Shown: positions 32,413-38,118 of the stretch, piece after piece
Position numbering within the stretch: the first letter of the stretch is position 1
Layout: each line of letters starts with the position of its first letter
From: Bacteroidales bacterium
GTDB lineage: Bacteria > Bacteroidota > Bacteroidia > Bacteroidales > UBA932
Length of the DNA: 38,678 nt
Assembly (NCBI GenBank): GCA_022774085.1
Contig: JALFNZ010000103.1
Coordinates: 1-38,678, forward strand
Reading direction: 5' to 3'
Position numbers and translations under genes: made by a program
The notes under the pieces: generated by a model
What the model was told of the DNA's origin: nothing
Seen by the model: only the letters and a program-made list of their open reading frames with translations
The model's database searches: none

Positions 32413-32886
32413 CTAAATATTGATGCTGTAATTATGTTTTATTTCCTCCATGACAAAAGTGCTTTCGATGGAAGCAATATTGTCATGGCTTCCGATGACA
32501 TTCAGAAGGAATTGCTGGTAATATTTCATGTCGGGGGCCTGGATGCGGAGGAGGTAGTCAAACGCCCCGGAAATATTGTAACATTCCGTCACCTGTGGTA
32601 TGGTCTTTATCATTTCGGTAAAGGCCAGGGCCATTTCCCTGTTCAATCTCCTCAATTTGATGCTGCAGAATACGGCAAAGCCCTGATTCAGTTTGTTTGC
32701 ATTCAAGATTGCCGTGTACTGACGGATTATGCCGGTGCGTTCTAGCCTTTTTACTCGCTCATAAGTCGGAGTGGTTGACAGGTGTACCTTGGCAGCGAGC
32801 TCCTTATTGCTCAGACGTGCCTCCTGCTGCAATGCCCGAAGGATTTCAATGTCTTTGGCATCGAGTTTTATTGATTCTGTTTCCAT
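32413..32886 (-). CDS. Lrp/AsnC family transcriptional regulator
   Basis: The product has 157 residues. The winged-helix DNA-binding domain is at the N terminus (LDAKDIEILRALQQEARLSNKELAAKVHLSTTPTYERVKRLERTG), followed by the RAM ligand-binding domain (VTECYNISGAFDYLLRIQAPDMKYYQQFLLNVIG). Such regulators bind amino acids and control amino-acid metabolism. It diverges from metY, 139 bp away, with promoters in both directions, so it may control that gene and itself. An in-frame stretch of 22 sense codons follows the TAG stop (see findings). Confidence 0.93.
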   Translation of the reverse strand: METESIKLDAKDIEILRALQQEARLSNKELAAKVHLSTTPTYERVKRLERTGIIRQYTAILNANKLNQGFAVFCSIKLRRLNREMALAFTEMIKTIPQVTECYNISGAFDYLLRIQAPDMKYYQQFLLNVIGSHDNIASIESTFVMEEIKHNYSINI

Positions 32887-32930
32887 ATCGGAAAATATTA
32901 AAAATTAGAATACCATTCCTTGATTTTTGA

Positions 32931-32938
32931 CAAATATA
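32931..32938 (-). promoter_or_regulatory. -7 element of the Lrp/AsnC gene
   Basis: TATATTTG on the minus strand matches TAnnTTTG, with TTG at the 19-nt spacing upstream, about 45 nt before the ATG at 32886. Confidence 0.65.
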
Positions 32939-32989
32939 GATAATTCTTCCAAAATATCAATTTTTCATAGAAATAATTAACAGGGAACA

Positions 32990-32997
32990 TAATTTTG
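32990..32997 (+). promoter_or_regulatory. -7 element of the metY gene
   Basis: TAATTTTG followed by CATC matches TAnnTTTG, 28 nt before the ATG at 33026. The 51 bp between this and the divergent Lrp/AsnC promoter element are AT-rich and suitable for a shared operator. Confidence 0.6.
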
Positions 32998-33025
32998 CAT
33001 CAGAAAACAATAAAAACGAACAAAT

Positions 33026-34312
33026 ATGTCACAGGAAAATCTTCATCTCGAAACCCTCGCCCTCCATGTAGGACAGGAACAGGCAGATCCGGCAACCGAT
33101 TCACGCGCAGTGCCTATTTACCAGACAACATCATACGTATTCCATAATTCACAGCATGCTGCTGACCGTTTCGGTTTGCGCGATTCCGGAAACATTTACG
33201 GACGTCTGACTAATTCGACTCAGGATGTCTTTGAAAGACGAATAGCAGCCCTCGAAGGCGGTTCAGGAGCGCTTGCCGTGGCAAGTGGTGCCGCTGCAGT
33301 GACCTATGCCCTGCAGAATGTCTGCCAAGCCGGAGACCACATCGTAGCTGCTGACAATCTCTACGGAGGTTCATTCAATCTGATTACACATACGCTTGCT
33401 ACTCAAGGTATTACAAACACCATTGTAAATGTCAATGATCTTGAGGCACTTGAAGCTGCCATTCAGCCGAACACTAAGGTGGTATATGCCGAGACCTTCG
33501 GAAACCCGAACAGCGACGTCACCGACATCGAAGGAATCGCTGAAGTTGCACACAGGCACGGCGTTCTTTTCATAATCGACAACACATTTGCGACACCGTT
33601 CGTCTGCAGGCCGATCGAACATGGAGCTGACGTTGTGGTTCATTCGGCAACAAAATTCATCGGTGGCCACGGATCATCATTGGGTGGAGTCATCGTTGAC
33701 GGCGGTAAATTCGATTTCAAGGCAAACGCGGACCGTTATCCGTCAATTGCAAAGCCTGACCCTTCATATCACGGAGCAGTCTTTGCCGACGTGGCAGGTG
33801 CAGCGGCTTTCGTCACCCGTATCCGTGCCGTGATTTTGCGTGACACCGGAGCGACCATCTCTCCTTTCAACGCATGGATTCTTCTGCAAGGTGTCGAGAG
33901 TCTGCCTCTGAGGATTGAGCGCCACGTGCAGAATGCACTCAAGGTCGTGGATTTCCTGAGCAAGCATCCTAAAGTCAGGAGTGTGAGCCATCCGAGCCTT
34001 CCTTCTCACAGGGACCATGAACTTTATAAGAAATATTATCCTGACGGAGCGGCAAGCATTTTCACGTTCGAAATCGATGGCACTCAGGAAGATGCATGGA
34101 AGTTCATTGATTCGCTGAAGGTTTTCTCGCTTTTGGCAAATGTTGCCGATGTGAAGAGTCTGGTAATCCATCCTTATACCACGACCCACAGTCAGATGAG
34201 TTCTGAAGAGCTTGCACAACAGCATATTACCCCTTCAACGGTGCGTCTGTCAATAGGTGTGGAGCACATCGATGACATCATTGCTGACATTGCACAGGCA
34301 CTAGACAGATAG
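33026..34312 (+). CDS. metY: O-acetylhomoserine sulfhydrylase (PLP-dependent)
   Basis: The enzyme makes homocysteine from O-acetylhomoserine and sulfide, using pyridoxal phosphate, in methionine synthesis. It has the Cys/Met metabolism PLP family pattern: LHLETLALHVGQEQADPATDSRAVPIYQTTSYVF, the PLP lysine in VVHSATKFIGGHGSSLGG and TRIRAVILRDTGATISPFNAW. The 428-residue length matches MetY better than the shorter MetB/MetC enzymes. PYTTTHSQMSSEELAQQHITP and RLSIGVEHIDDIIADIAQAL close the fold. It is divergent from the Lrp/AsnC gene, a plausible regulator. Some close homologues use other O-acyl substrates. Confidence 0.93.
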   Translation: MSQENLHLETLALHVGQEQADPATDSRAVPIYQTTSYVFHNSQHAADRFGLRDSGNIYGRLTNSTQDVFERRIAALEGGSGALAVASGAAAVTYALQNVCQAGDHIVAADNLYGGSFNLITHTLATQGITNTIVNVNDLEALEAAIQPNTKVVYAETFGNPNSDVTDIEGIAEVAHRHGVLFIIDNTFATPFVCRPIEHGADVVVHSATKFIGGHGSSLGGVIVDGGKFDFKANADRYPSIAKPDPSYHGAVFADVAGAAAFVTRIRAVILRDTGATISPFNAWILLQGVESLPLRIERHVQNALKVVDFLSKHPKVRSVSHPSLPSHRDHELYKKYYPDGAASIFTFEIDGTQEDAWKFIDSLKVFSLLANVADVKSLVIHPYTTTHSQMSSEELAQQHITPSTVRLSIGVEHIDDIIADIAQALDR

Positions 34313-34359
34313 TTTGTGATTAGTGTGCCTGGATGGTGTTCAAATTTGCAGAAAAGTTA

Positions 34360-34367
34360 TACCTTTG
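34360..34367 (+). promoter_or_regulatory. -7 element before the shortened two-component pair
   Basis: TACCTTTG followed by TCTT matches TAnnTTTG, 33 nt before the ATG at 34401. It shows that the shortened regulator-kinase pair still has a plausible promoter of its own. Confidence 0.55.
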
Positions 34368-34400
34368 TCTTGATTCATGATAGGCAGATGGTAAATTACA

Positions 34401-34868
34401 ATGGCTTTGAACAACAAGAAAGGCAGAATATTAGTGGTAGATGACAATCAGGGCATTCGCAATGCCCTGAAAATTTTATTACCTGCATATTTTGCTCAGG
34501 TGGAACTCATTGCATCTCCCAAGACCCTCGTCAGCACGATGGAGTCTTTTCATCCGAATGTGCAGATTGTCCTTTTCACTGCCTATGCAGACATTGCTCT
34601 TGCCGTAGAGGGTATGAAACATCGTATCAATACAATGCATATATGCCTTCCGGCTCTTCGTGAACGACCGGAAGACATTTTGCCGCTTGCAGAACGCTTC
34701 CTTTCTAGATTCGCAGAGAAATATCGACGGACTGCAGCCAGCATTGACCCGCATGCCGCCAATCTTCTCAAGTCCCACCTCTGGAACGGCAACCTTACTC
34801 TCGTGGCAAAGGAGCTCGGCATCAGCCGTCCGACTCTGTACAGCAAACTCAAGAAATACGACATTTGA
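34401..34868 (+). CDS. internally deleted NtrC-type response regulator
   Basis: At 155 residues it is about one third of the family length (near 450). It starts like a normal receiver: GRILVVDDNQGIRNALKILL keeps the acidic pair, and VQIVLFTAYAD keeps the switch Thr region. The intervening strand with the phosphoacceptor Asp is missing: HPN is joined directly to VQIV at residues 53-54. After EGMK (71-73) it jumps to HRINTMHICLPALRERPEDIL, the end of the sigma-54 AAA+ domain, so Walker A, GAFTGA and Walker B are all absent. At WNGN (128-131) it jumps to LTLVAKELGISRPTLYSKLKK, the Fis-type HTH. All three joins are in frame. It cannot be a normal phosphorylated sigma-54 activator; it may still bind DNA, or it may be decaying. 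Confidence 0.8.
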   Translation: MALNNKKGRILVVDDNQGIRNALKILLPAYFAQVELIASPKTLVSTMESFHPNVQIVLFTAYADIALAVEGMKHRINTMHICLPALRERPEDILPLAERFLSRFAEKYRRTAASIDPHAANLLKSHLWNGNLTLVAKELGISRPTLYSKLKKYDI

Positions 34869-35746
34869 TGGCAATCTGGACAATCATACTTATCTGCCTT
34901 GGTGTGATGTTGGTTACTTGTATGGTGACTGCCGTCTTTGTCAGGATAAAGGACCGGAAAAAGCTGGAATATATGCTCGATGCCTTCGAAGATGGAGAAT
35001 ATAACTTCCGGTTCACTGAGGACAGCAAGTTCAACAGAAGCCTCAACCGCATCAAATGGATTGTGGACCGTCGCCGCCAGCAGAATGAACAGGAATCCTG
35101 GACAAAACTGATACGTGTCCTCACTCACGAGATTATGAATACGGTCAGTCCGATTGCTTCGCTCAGCGATGCCTTGAGCCACTATATTGACGTGCCTGAA
35201 GATTGCCGTGAGGTTGATGTGAAGGCGGGGCTTGAAACAATCTCGTCATCTTCCAAGGATTTGATCAAATTCGTTGAGTCTTACCGGGAGCTTGCAGGAG
35301 TGGCAAGACCTGTCAAAAAAGGTCTCATGGTTGACGAACTGTCACATAAAGTCATAGACCTGACTCATGAGCAGTGTTCTGATGCCGGGGCAGTTTGCAG
35401 CTACAAGGCTGAATCCGAGGATATTCTGATCTATGCAGATGAATCGCAAATCAGCCGCATCCTCATCAACCTGATTAAGAATGCCTTGCAGGCAGGAGCG
35501 AAGAATATCAGCATAACTGCCGGCATAGACGGTTCCGAGCAGACAGTAATCAAAGTATCGAATGACGGTGCTGCCATCACGCCTGAATCACAGGAACAGA
35601 TTTTCATACCATTCTTCACCACCAAGACTGATGGTTCAGGCATTGGCCTCAGCCTGTCACGTCAAATAATGCGTGCCCATAACGGCACCCTCGACCTGAC
35701 AAGGAGTGACAGTCAATGTACCGAATTCACACTGATTTTCAAATAA
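34868..35746 (+). CDS. short sensor histidine kinase lacking an input domain
   Basis: The product has 292 residues. It has one N-terminal membrane helix (about residues 5-26), a short linker with FNRSLNRIKWIVDRRRQQNEQ, then the H-box TKLIRVLTHEIMNTVSPIASLSD with His87. The ATPase boxes are complete: N box LINLIKNALQAG, G1 VSNDGAAI, F box IFIPFFTTK, G2 DGSGIGLSLSRQIM. Homologues of this Bacteroidetes kinase class carry a PAS-type domain of about 110 residues between the linker and H-box; here QQNE is joined to QESWTKLIRVL. The ATG overlaps the regulator's TGA by one base, so the ORF-track TTG start is not needed. The kinase looks active but has no visible sensor. Confidence 0.83.
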   Translation: MAIWTIILICLGVMLVTCMVTAVFVRIKDRKKLEYMLDAFEDGEYNFRFTEDSKFNRSLNRIKWIVDRRRQQNEQESWTKLIRVLTHEIMNTVSPIASLSDALSHYIDVPEDCREVDVKAGLETISSSSKDLIKFVESYRELAGVARPVKKGLMVDELSHKVIDLTHEQCSDAGAVCSYKAESEDILIYADESQISRILINLIKNALQAGAKNISITAGIDGSEQTVIKVSNDGAAITPESQEQIFIPFFTTKTDGSGIGLSLSRQIMRAHNGTLDLTRSDSQCTEFTLIFK

Positions 35747-35895
35747 CTGCACAACTGAAGTTTCGCAAGTTCATAATTATCTGTTATTGCGAGATTTGGG
35801 CTTCTAGCAAAAGTTTACAATTTTTCACAAAATTCCTGCACTCGCAACACAACAAAAGAAGAAAAAGGTTATATTTGGAACAAAACGGCAACATT

Positions 35896-35921
35896 AAAAA
35901 AAAGCGAGCCGAAGCCCGCTT
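35896..35921 (-). terminator. strong rho-independent terminator with UUCG loop
   Basis: On the minus strand AAGCGGGC-TTCG-GCTCGCTT forms an 8-bp stem with one mismatch and a UUCG tetraloop, followed directly by eight T (two pair with the stem's A bases at the base). The nearest annotated minus-strand gene ends 448 bp upstream, so it more likely ends a small RNA. Confidence 0.85.
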
Positions 35922-35972
35922 CAAATGTTTCCACAACGGAATAATCCTTATTGTGATTTGCTCATTTATTGT
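35896..35972 (-). ncRNA. candidate small RNA, about 77 nt
   Basis: The minus strand has TACCTTTG (35984-35977), then about 77 nt to a UUCG-loop terminator. A TTTA lies 20 nt upstream of the -7 element, near the -33 spacing. The transcript would have a free 5' part with ATGAGC, a first hairpin (CACAA...TTGTG enclosing GGATTATTCC), a linker GAAACATTTG, then the terminator stem. It contains only a 5-codon ORF (MSKSQ). I do not recognise it as a known RNA family. It could be a trans-acting small RNA or a leader for a lost gene. Confidence 0.5.
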
Positions 35973-35976
35973 AGCG

Positions 35977-35984
35977 CAAAGGTA
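35977..35984 (-). promoter_or_regulatory. -7 element of the candidate small RNA
   Basis: TACCTTTG followed by GCGC on the minus strand matches TAnnTTTG exactly, and TTTA lies 20 nt upstream at the -33 position. No protein gene starts downstream. Confidence 0.6.
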
Positions 35985-36011
35985 GGTTGTCTGGCATAAA
36001 TATCTAAAGTG

Positions 36012-36066
36012 TATTCCATAATATAATATGTTATATGTTACTATAACAAGGTATATTCCATAATAT
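36012..36066. repeat. direct repeat TATTCCATAATAT, 42 bp apart
   Basis: The 13-mer TATTCCATAATAT occurs exactly at 36012-36024 and 36054-36066. The core TTCCATAAT occurs a third time at 36173-36181, inside TTTCCATAATGGAAA, a near-perfect palindrome. The 42-bp spacing equals four helical turns. The sequence around is strongly AT-rich and also holds TTATATGTTACTATAAC-like inverted repeats. Confidence 0.5.
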
Positions 36067-36368
36067 TATATGGCAAATATAGTTTATTATATCTGAAACT
36101 ACAAGCTAATCCGGACAACTCCCAATTGACAGCGGTATTATCAAACCAATACCCAAGAAGATTCTGACATCTTTCCATAATGGAAAAGTTGTTGGGGTTT
36201 GGTAGAAATTCGTTATATATGCAGAGTTCGGCCTTCGCTTTTCCTAGCTTCAAGTTTTGAAATCATGTCTGAAATGGAAAGCCTCTCTCCCCTTGCTGTG
36301 ACGAAGGAAAAGCACTTATAGACCGGCTATATTGGCTGGACGAAAGAATTCGGAACCAGATAATTGAA

Positions 36369-36857
36369 TTACAATATATATAAAAGGGCACGGCATCCGC
36401 GAAGAATGTCGGAATAAGCCTGCTCGAAATTGCCTGTATACCAAGGGTCTGCCACATCCGGGACATCAACAGGATTCTTGACAGGGTTCTGACTTGTGGC
36501 TGCGCCTTGCGCCATAACTGCATATTCCAGCAATTTGTGCACTTTGTTGCAGTCCCCGGTTATCCTTCCAATCAGACGCATGTTTGAAGAATCCATAACG
36601 ACAACAAGGTCGGCTTCTTCATACTCCTGCTTGGTTATCCTGTGAGCACGATGCCTCCCGAAAGGGATTTCATGCCTTCTGAGGGTATCAGACGCATATG
36701 GGTAAATTCCATTGCCTTCCTCCTCGTATGAAACCGCCGCAGAACTGATCTCAAACTCATCCCCACGTCCCACTTCCTCAGCCAAATGCCTAAATATGAA
36801 CTCCGCCATCGGTGACCTGCAAATATTGCCGTGGCACACGAATATTATTCTTGTCAT
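36369..36857 (-). CDS. low-molecular-weight protein-tyrosine phosphatase
   Basis: The product has 162 residues from MTRIIFVCHGNICRSPMAEF. The CX5R catalytic P-loop is CHGNICRS (Cys8-Arg14), and the general acid Asp is in VPDVADPWYTGNFEQAY (normally DPYY or DPWY). It is cytoplasmic. LMW-PTPs dephosphorylate tyrosine kinases of polysaccharide synthesis, or arsenate-related and small substrates. I chose Met5 of the ORF-track frame because homologues begin at this point; a start at 36869 adds MEEK. It follows the metallo-hydrolase gene with a 65-nt gap that contains a strong stem-loop. Confidence 0.92.
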   Translation of the reverse strand: MTRIIFVCHGNICRSPMAEFIFRHLAEEVGRGDEFEISSAAVSYEEEGNGIYPYASDTLRRHEIPFGRHRAHRITKQEYEEADLVVVMDSSNMRLIGRITGDCNKVHKLLEYAVMAQGAATSQNPVKNPVDVPDVADPWYTGNFEQAYSDILRGCRALLYIL

Positions 36858-36882
36858 CTTCTCTTCCATTCTAATGCTTCAT

Positions 36883-36915
36883 ATCAGCGGAAGATCCGCA
36901 GTCTTCTGCGCTGAT
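36883..36915 (-). promoter_or_regulatory. intercistronic stem-loop
   Basis: ATCAGCG pairs with CGCTGAT, continuing with GAAGA/TCTTC after a 2-nt bulge: 12 pairs with a 7-nt loop. It lies between the metallo-hydrolase stop and the phosphatase start, with no T tract, so it resembles a processing or mRNA-stability element more than a terminator. Confidence 0.6.
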
Positions 36916-36922
36916 TCCATCA

Positions 36923-37678
36923 TTATCTTAAAGAGTCAATTATAATAACTTCTATTCCTCTGATTCTTTCAGGAAGTCCCGACAGGTCGGTATCACCATA
37001 ATGGTAAGGGATAAGAGTCTTTGGACGTATAAGTTCAGCCGCATCCACGCATTGGCTGAAAGTCATAGTATATGGCTGGTTCACAGGCAGGAAAGCGAGG
37101 TCAATAACTCCCAGATCTGACATCTCGGCAACAGGTTCGGTATCCCCTGCCACATAAACTCTGAAACCTTCAAAATCCAAGACATATCCGTTTCCGTTTC
37201 CCTTCGGGTGGAACATTTCCCTGCCCTCGGTGGTGTTGTATGCGGGCACTGCCATGTACCTGATTCCGTCAGACAGCTCCCCGGAATCCCCATTCGCCAG
37301 TTCAGTACCCCTTCCAAGGGCAGTGACGGACTCAGTGTTTCCATAAAGGACCGTATTCTCGCTGGACAGTGAATCAATCGCTTGCGTACAGAGATGGTCA
37401 TGGTGGGCGTGGGTGATGAATATTGCATCAGCTTTTCCGAATGCGGAATAGTCTATCTTCATCTCACCCATTTGAGTGACCGGGTCAATATGGATGACCT
37501 TTCCACCATATTCAAAGGCAAGAGAGCCGTGGAATATGCAGGCCACGCGCAAGATTTTTCCCGACGGAGTTGTAAAACTGATGCTGTCTTCAGGGAAAGG
37601 TGGCTTGACATCCCCATTTCCGCACGAGCCACATATCATCCCGACAAGGGCTGTCATAATTAGAATTATTCTTTTCAT
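36923..37678 (-). CDS. metallo-beta-lactamase-fold hydrolase, lipoprotein
   Basis: The product has 251 residues. A lipoprotein signal ends at Cys19 (MICGSC). The metallo-beta-lactamase fold (UlaG/YtnP-like branch) shows FGKADAIFITHAHHDHLCTQAID (HxHxDH metal site), RVYVAGDTEPVAEMSDLG (second-metal Asp) and TLIPYHYGDTDLSGLPE near the end. It should sit on a membrane facing the periplasm. Substrate is unknown; the branch includes lactonases and phosphoesterase-like enzymes. I chose MKRIILIMTALVGMIC at 37678; the ORF-track start at 37714 adds a hydrophilic MHIDGMIDKVLN before the signal. The phosphatase gene follows 65 nt later. Confidence 0.88.
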   Translation of the reverse strand: MKRIILIMTALVGMICGSCGNGDVKPPFPEDSISFTTPSGKILRVACIFHGSLAFEYGGKVIHIDPVTQMGEMKIDYSAFGKADAIFITHAHHDHLCTQAIDSLSSENTVLYGNTESVTALGRGTELANGDSGELSDGIRYMAVPAYNTTEGREMFHPKGNGNGYVLDFEGFRVYVAGDTEPVAEMSDLGVIDLAFLPVNQPYTMTFSQCVDAAELIRPKTLIPYHYGDTDLSGLPERIRGIEVIIIDSLR

Positions 37679-37843
37679 ATTCAATACTTTATCTATCATT
37701 CCATCAATGTGCATAGTCCAACCTCATGATTCGTACCGGCAGTATCTCATACAAATTTATTTATTTCAATCAGTAGTTGACCTACTAAAAATTTTATATA
37801 AAATGTTTGCTCACAATACCAAGAGACTTTGAATTGCTACTGC

Positions 37844-37851
37844 CAAAGATA
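37844..37851 (-). promoter_or_regulatory. possible -7 element upstream of the metallo-hydrolase gene
   Basis: TATCTTTG on the minus strand matches TAnnTTTG but is about 166 nt before the ATG at 37678, next to the transposase remnant. A 14-bp perfect palindrome, ATTTTATATAAAAT, lies between at 37791-37804. It may be the promoter with a long leader, or a chance match. Confidence 0.35.
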
Positions 37852-37855
37852 CAGC

Positions 37856-38038
37856 AATAATTCGAAACCTCGATTCACCGACGAGGAAATCTTGACGATT
37901 TTCCTCTTCGTTGGGAGTGAGCAGCGTTAAACTCAGATCAAGGAAATCCACTCCTTCGCCAAAGAGTACCTGCTTGATTGGTTCCCTGGACTGATTTCAT
38001 ACCAAACGTTTGTCTACAGGCAGATGGTTACAGGATGA
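37856..38038 (+). pseudogene. remnant of a DDE-type insertion-sequence transposase (N-terminal part)
   Basis: Frame 37871 on the plus strand reads RFTDEEILTIFLFVGSEQR, then a TAA stop at 37928, then TQIKEIHSFAKEYLLDWF, PGLISYQTFVYRQMV, then TGA. This matches the N-terminal part of Bacteroidetes IS4/IS982-like transposases (FTDxEIxTIYLF... WFPxLPSYQxF). There is no start, catalytic core or terminal repeats, so it is a decayed fragment. Its ends are approximate. Confidence 0.7.
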
Positions 38039-38091
38039 TCCTGAAAAATGGGCGTCTGTAATACAGATTCCTGTCGAGTAGGAATAAAAAT

Positions 38092-38103
38092 TTTCCCGGG
38101 AAA
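38092..38103. promoter_or_regulatory. perfect palindrome in the promoter spacer
   Basis: TTTCCCGGGAAA, a perfect 12-bp palindrome, ends three bases before the TATCTTTG element of the last gene. In this position a bound protein would block RNA polymerase, so it is a candidate operator. Confidence 0.4.
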
Positions 38104-38106
38104 CAT

Positions 38107-38114
38107 TATCTTTG
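38107..38114 (+). promoter_or_regulatory. -7 element of the last gene, nearly leaderless
   Basis: TATCTTTG followed by GCGCC matches TAnnTTTG. The ATG at 38119 follows after four bases, so the transcript should begin at or within a few nt of the start codon. Confidence 0.65.
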
Positions 38115-38118
38115 CGCC

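Larger units (their letters stand above)
35747..36368. other. 622-bp gene-free, AT-rich stretch
   Basis: No convincing gene is seen. The stretch holds a candidate small RNA with terminator (35896-35972, minus strand), a plus-strand TATATTTG at 35870-35877, a minus-strand TATATTTG at 36074-36081, and three copies of TTCCATAAT. The ORF-track frame at 36041-36253 lacks any recognisable domain. The 36100-36370 part may be decayed coding sequence, since the minus strand contains a short readable run, SISDMISKLEARKSEGR, with stops around it. Confidence 0.6.

Noticed and set aside
35870-35877. Plus-strand TATATTTG as a promoter for a second small RNA
   Set aside because: An exact consensus match, but no terminator or gene follows in that direction; listed only within the gene-free stretch.
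36041-36253. 70-residue minus-strand ORF (MKLGKAKAELCIYNEF)
   Set aside because: No recognisable domain, very AT-rich end, and it lies over direct repeats; probably chance or decayed sequence.
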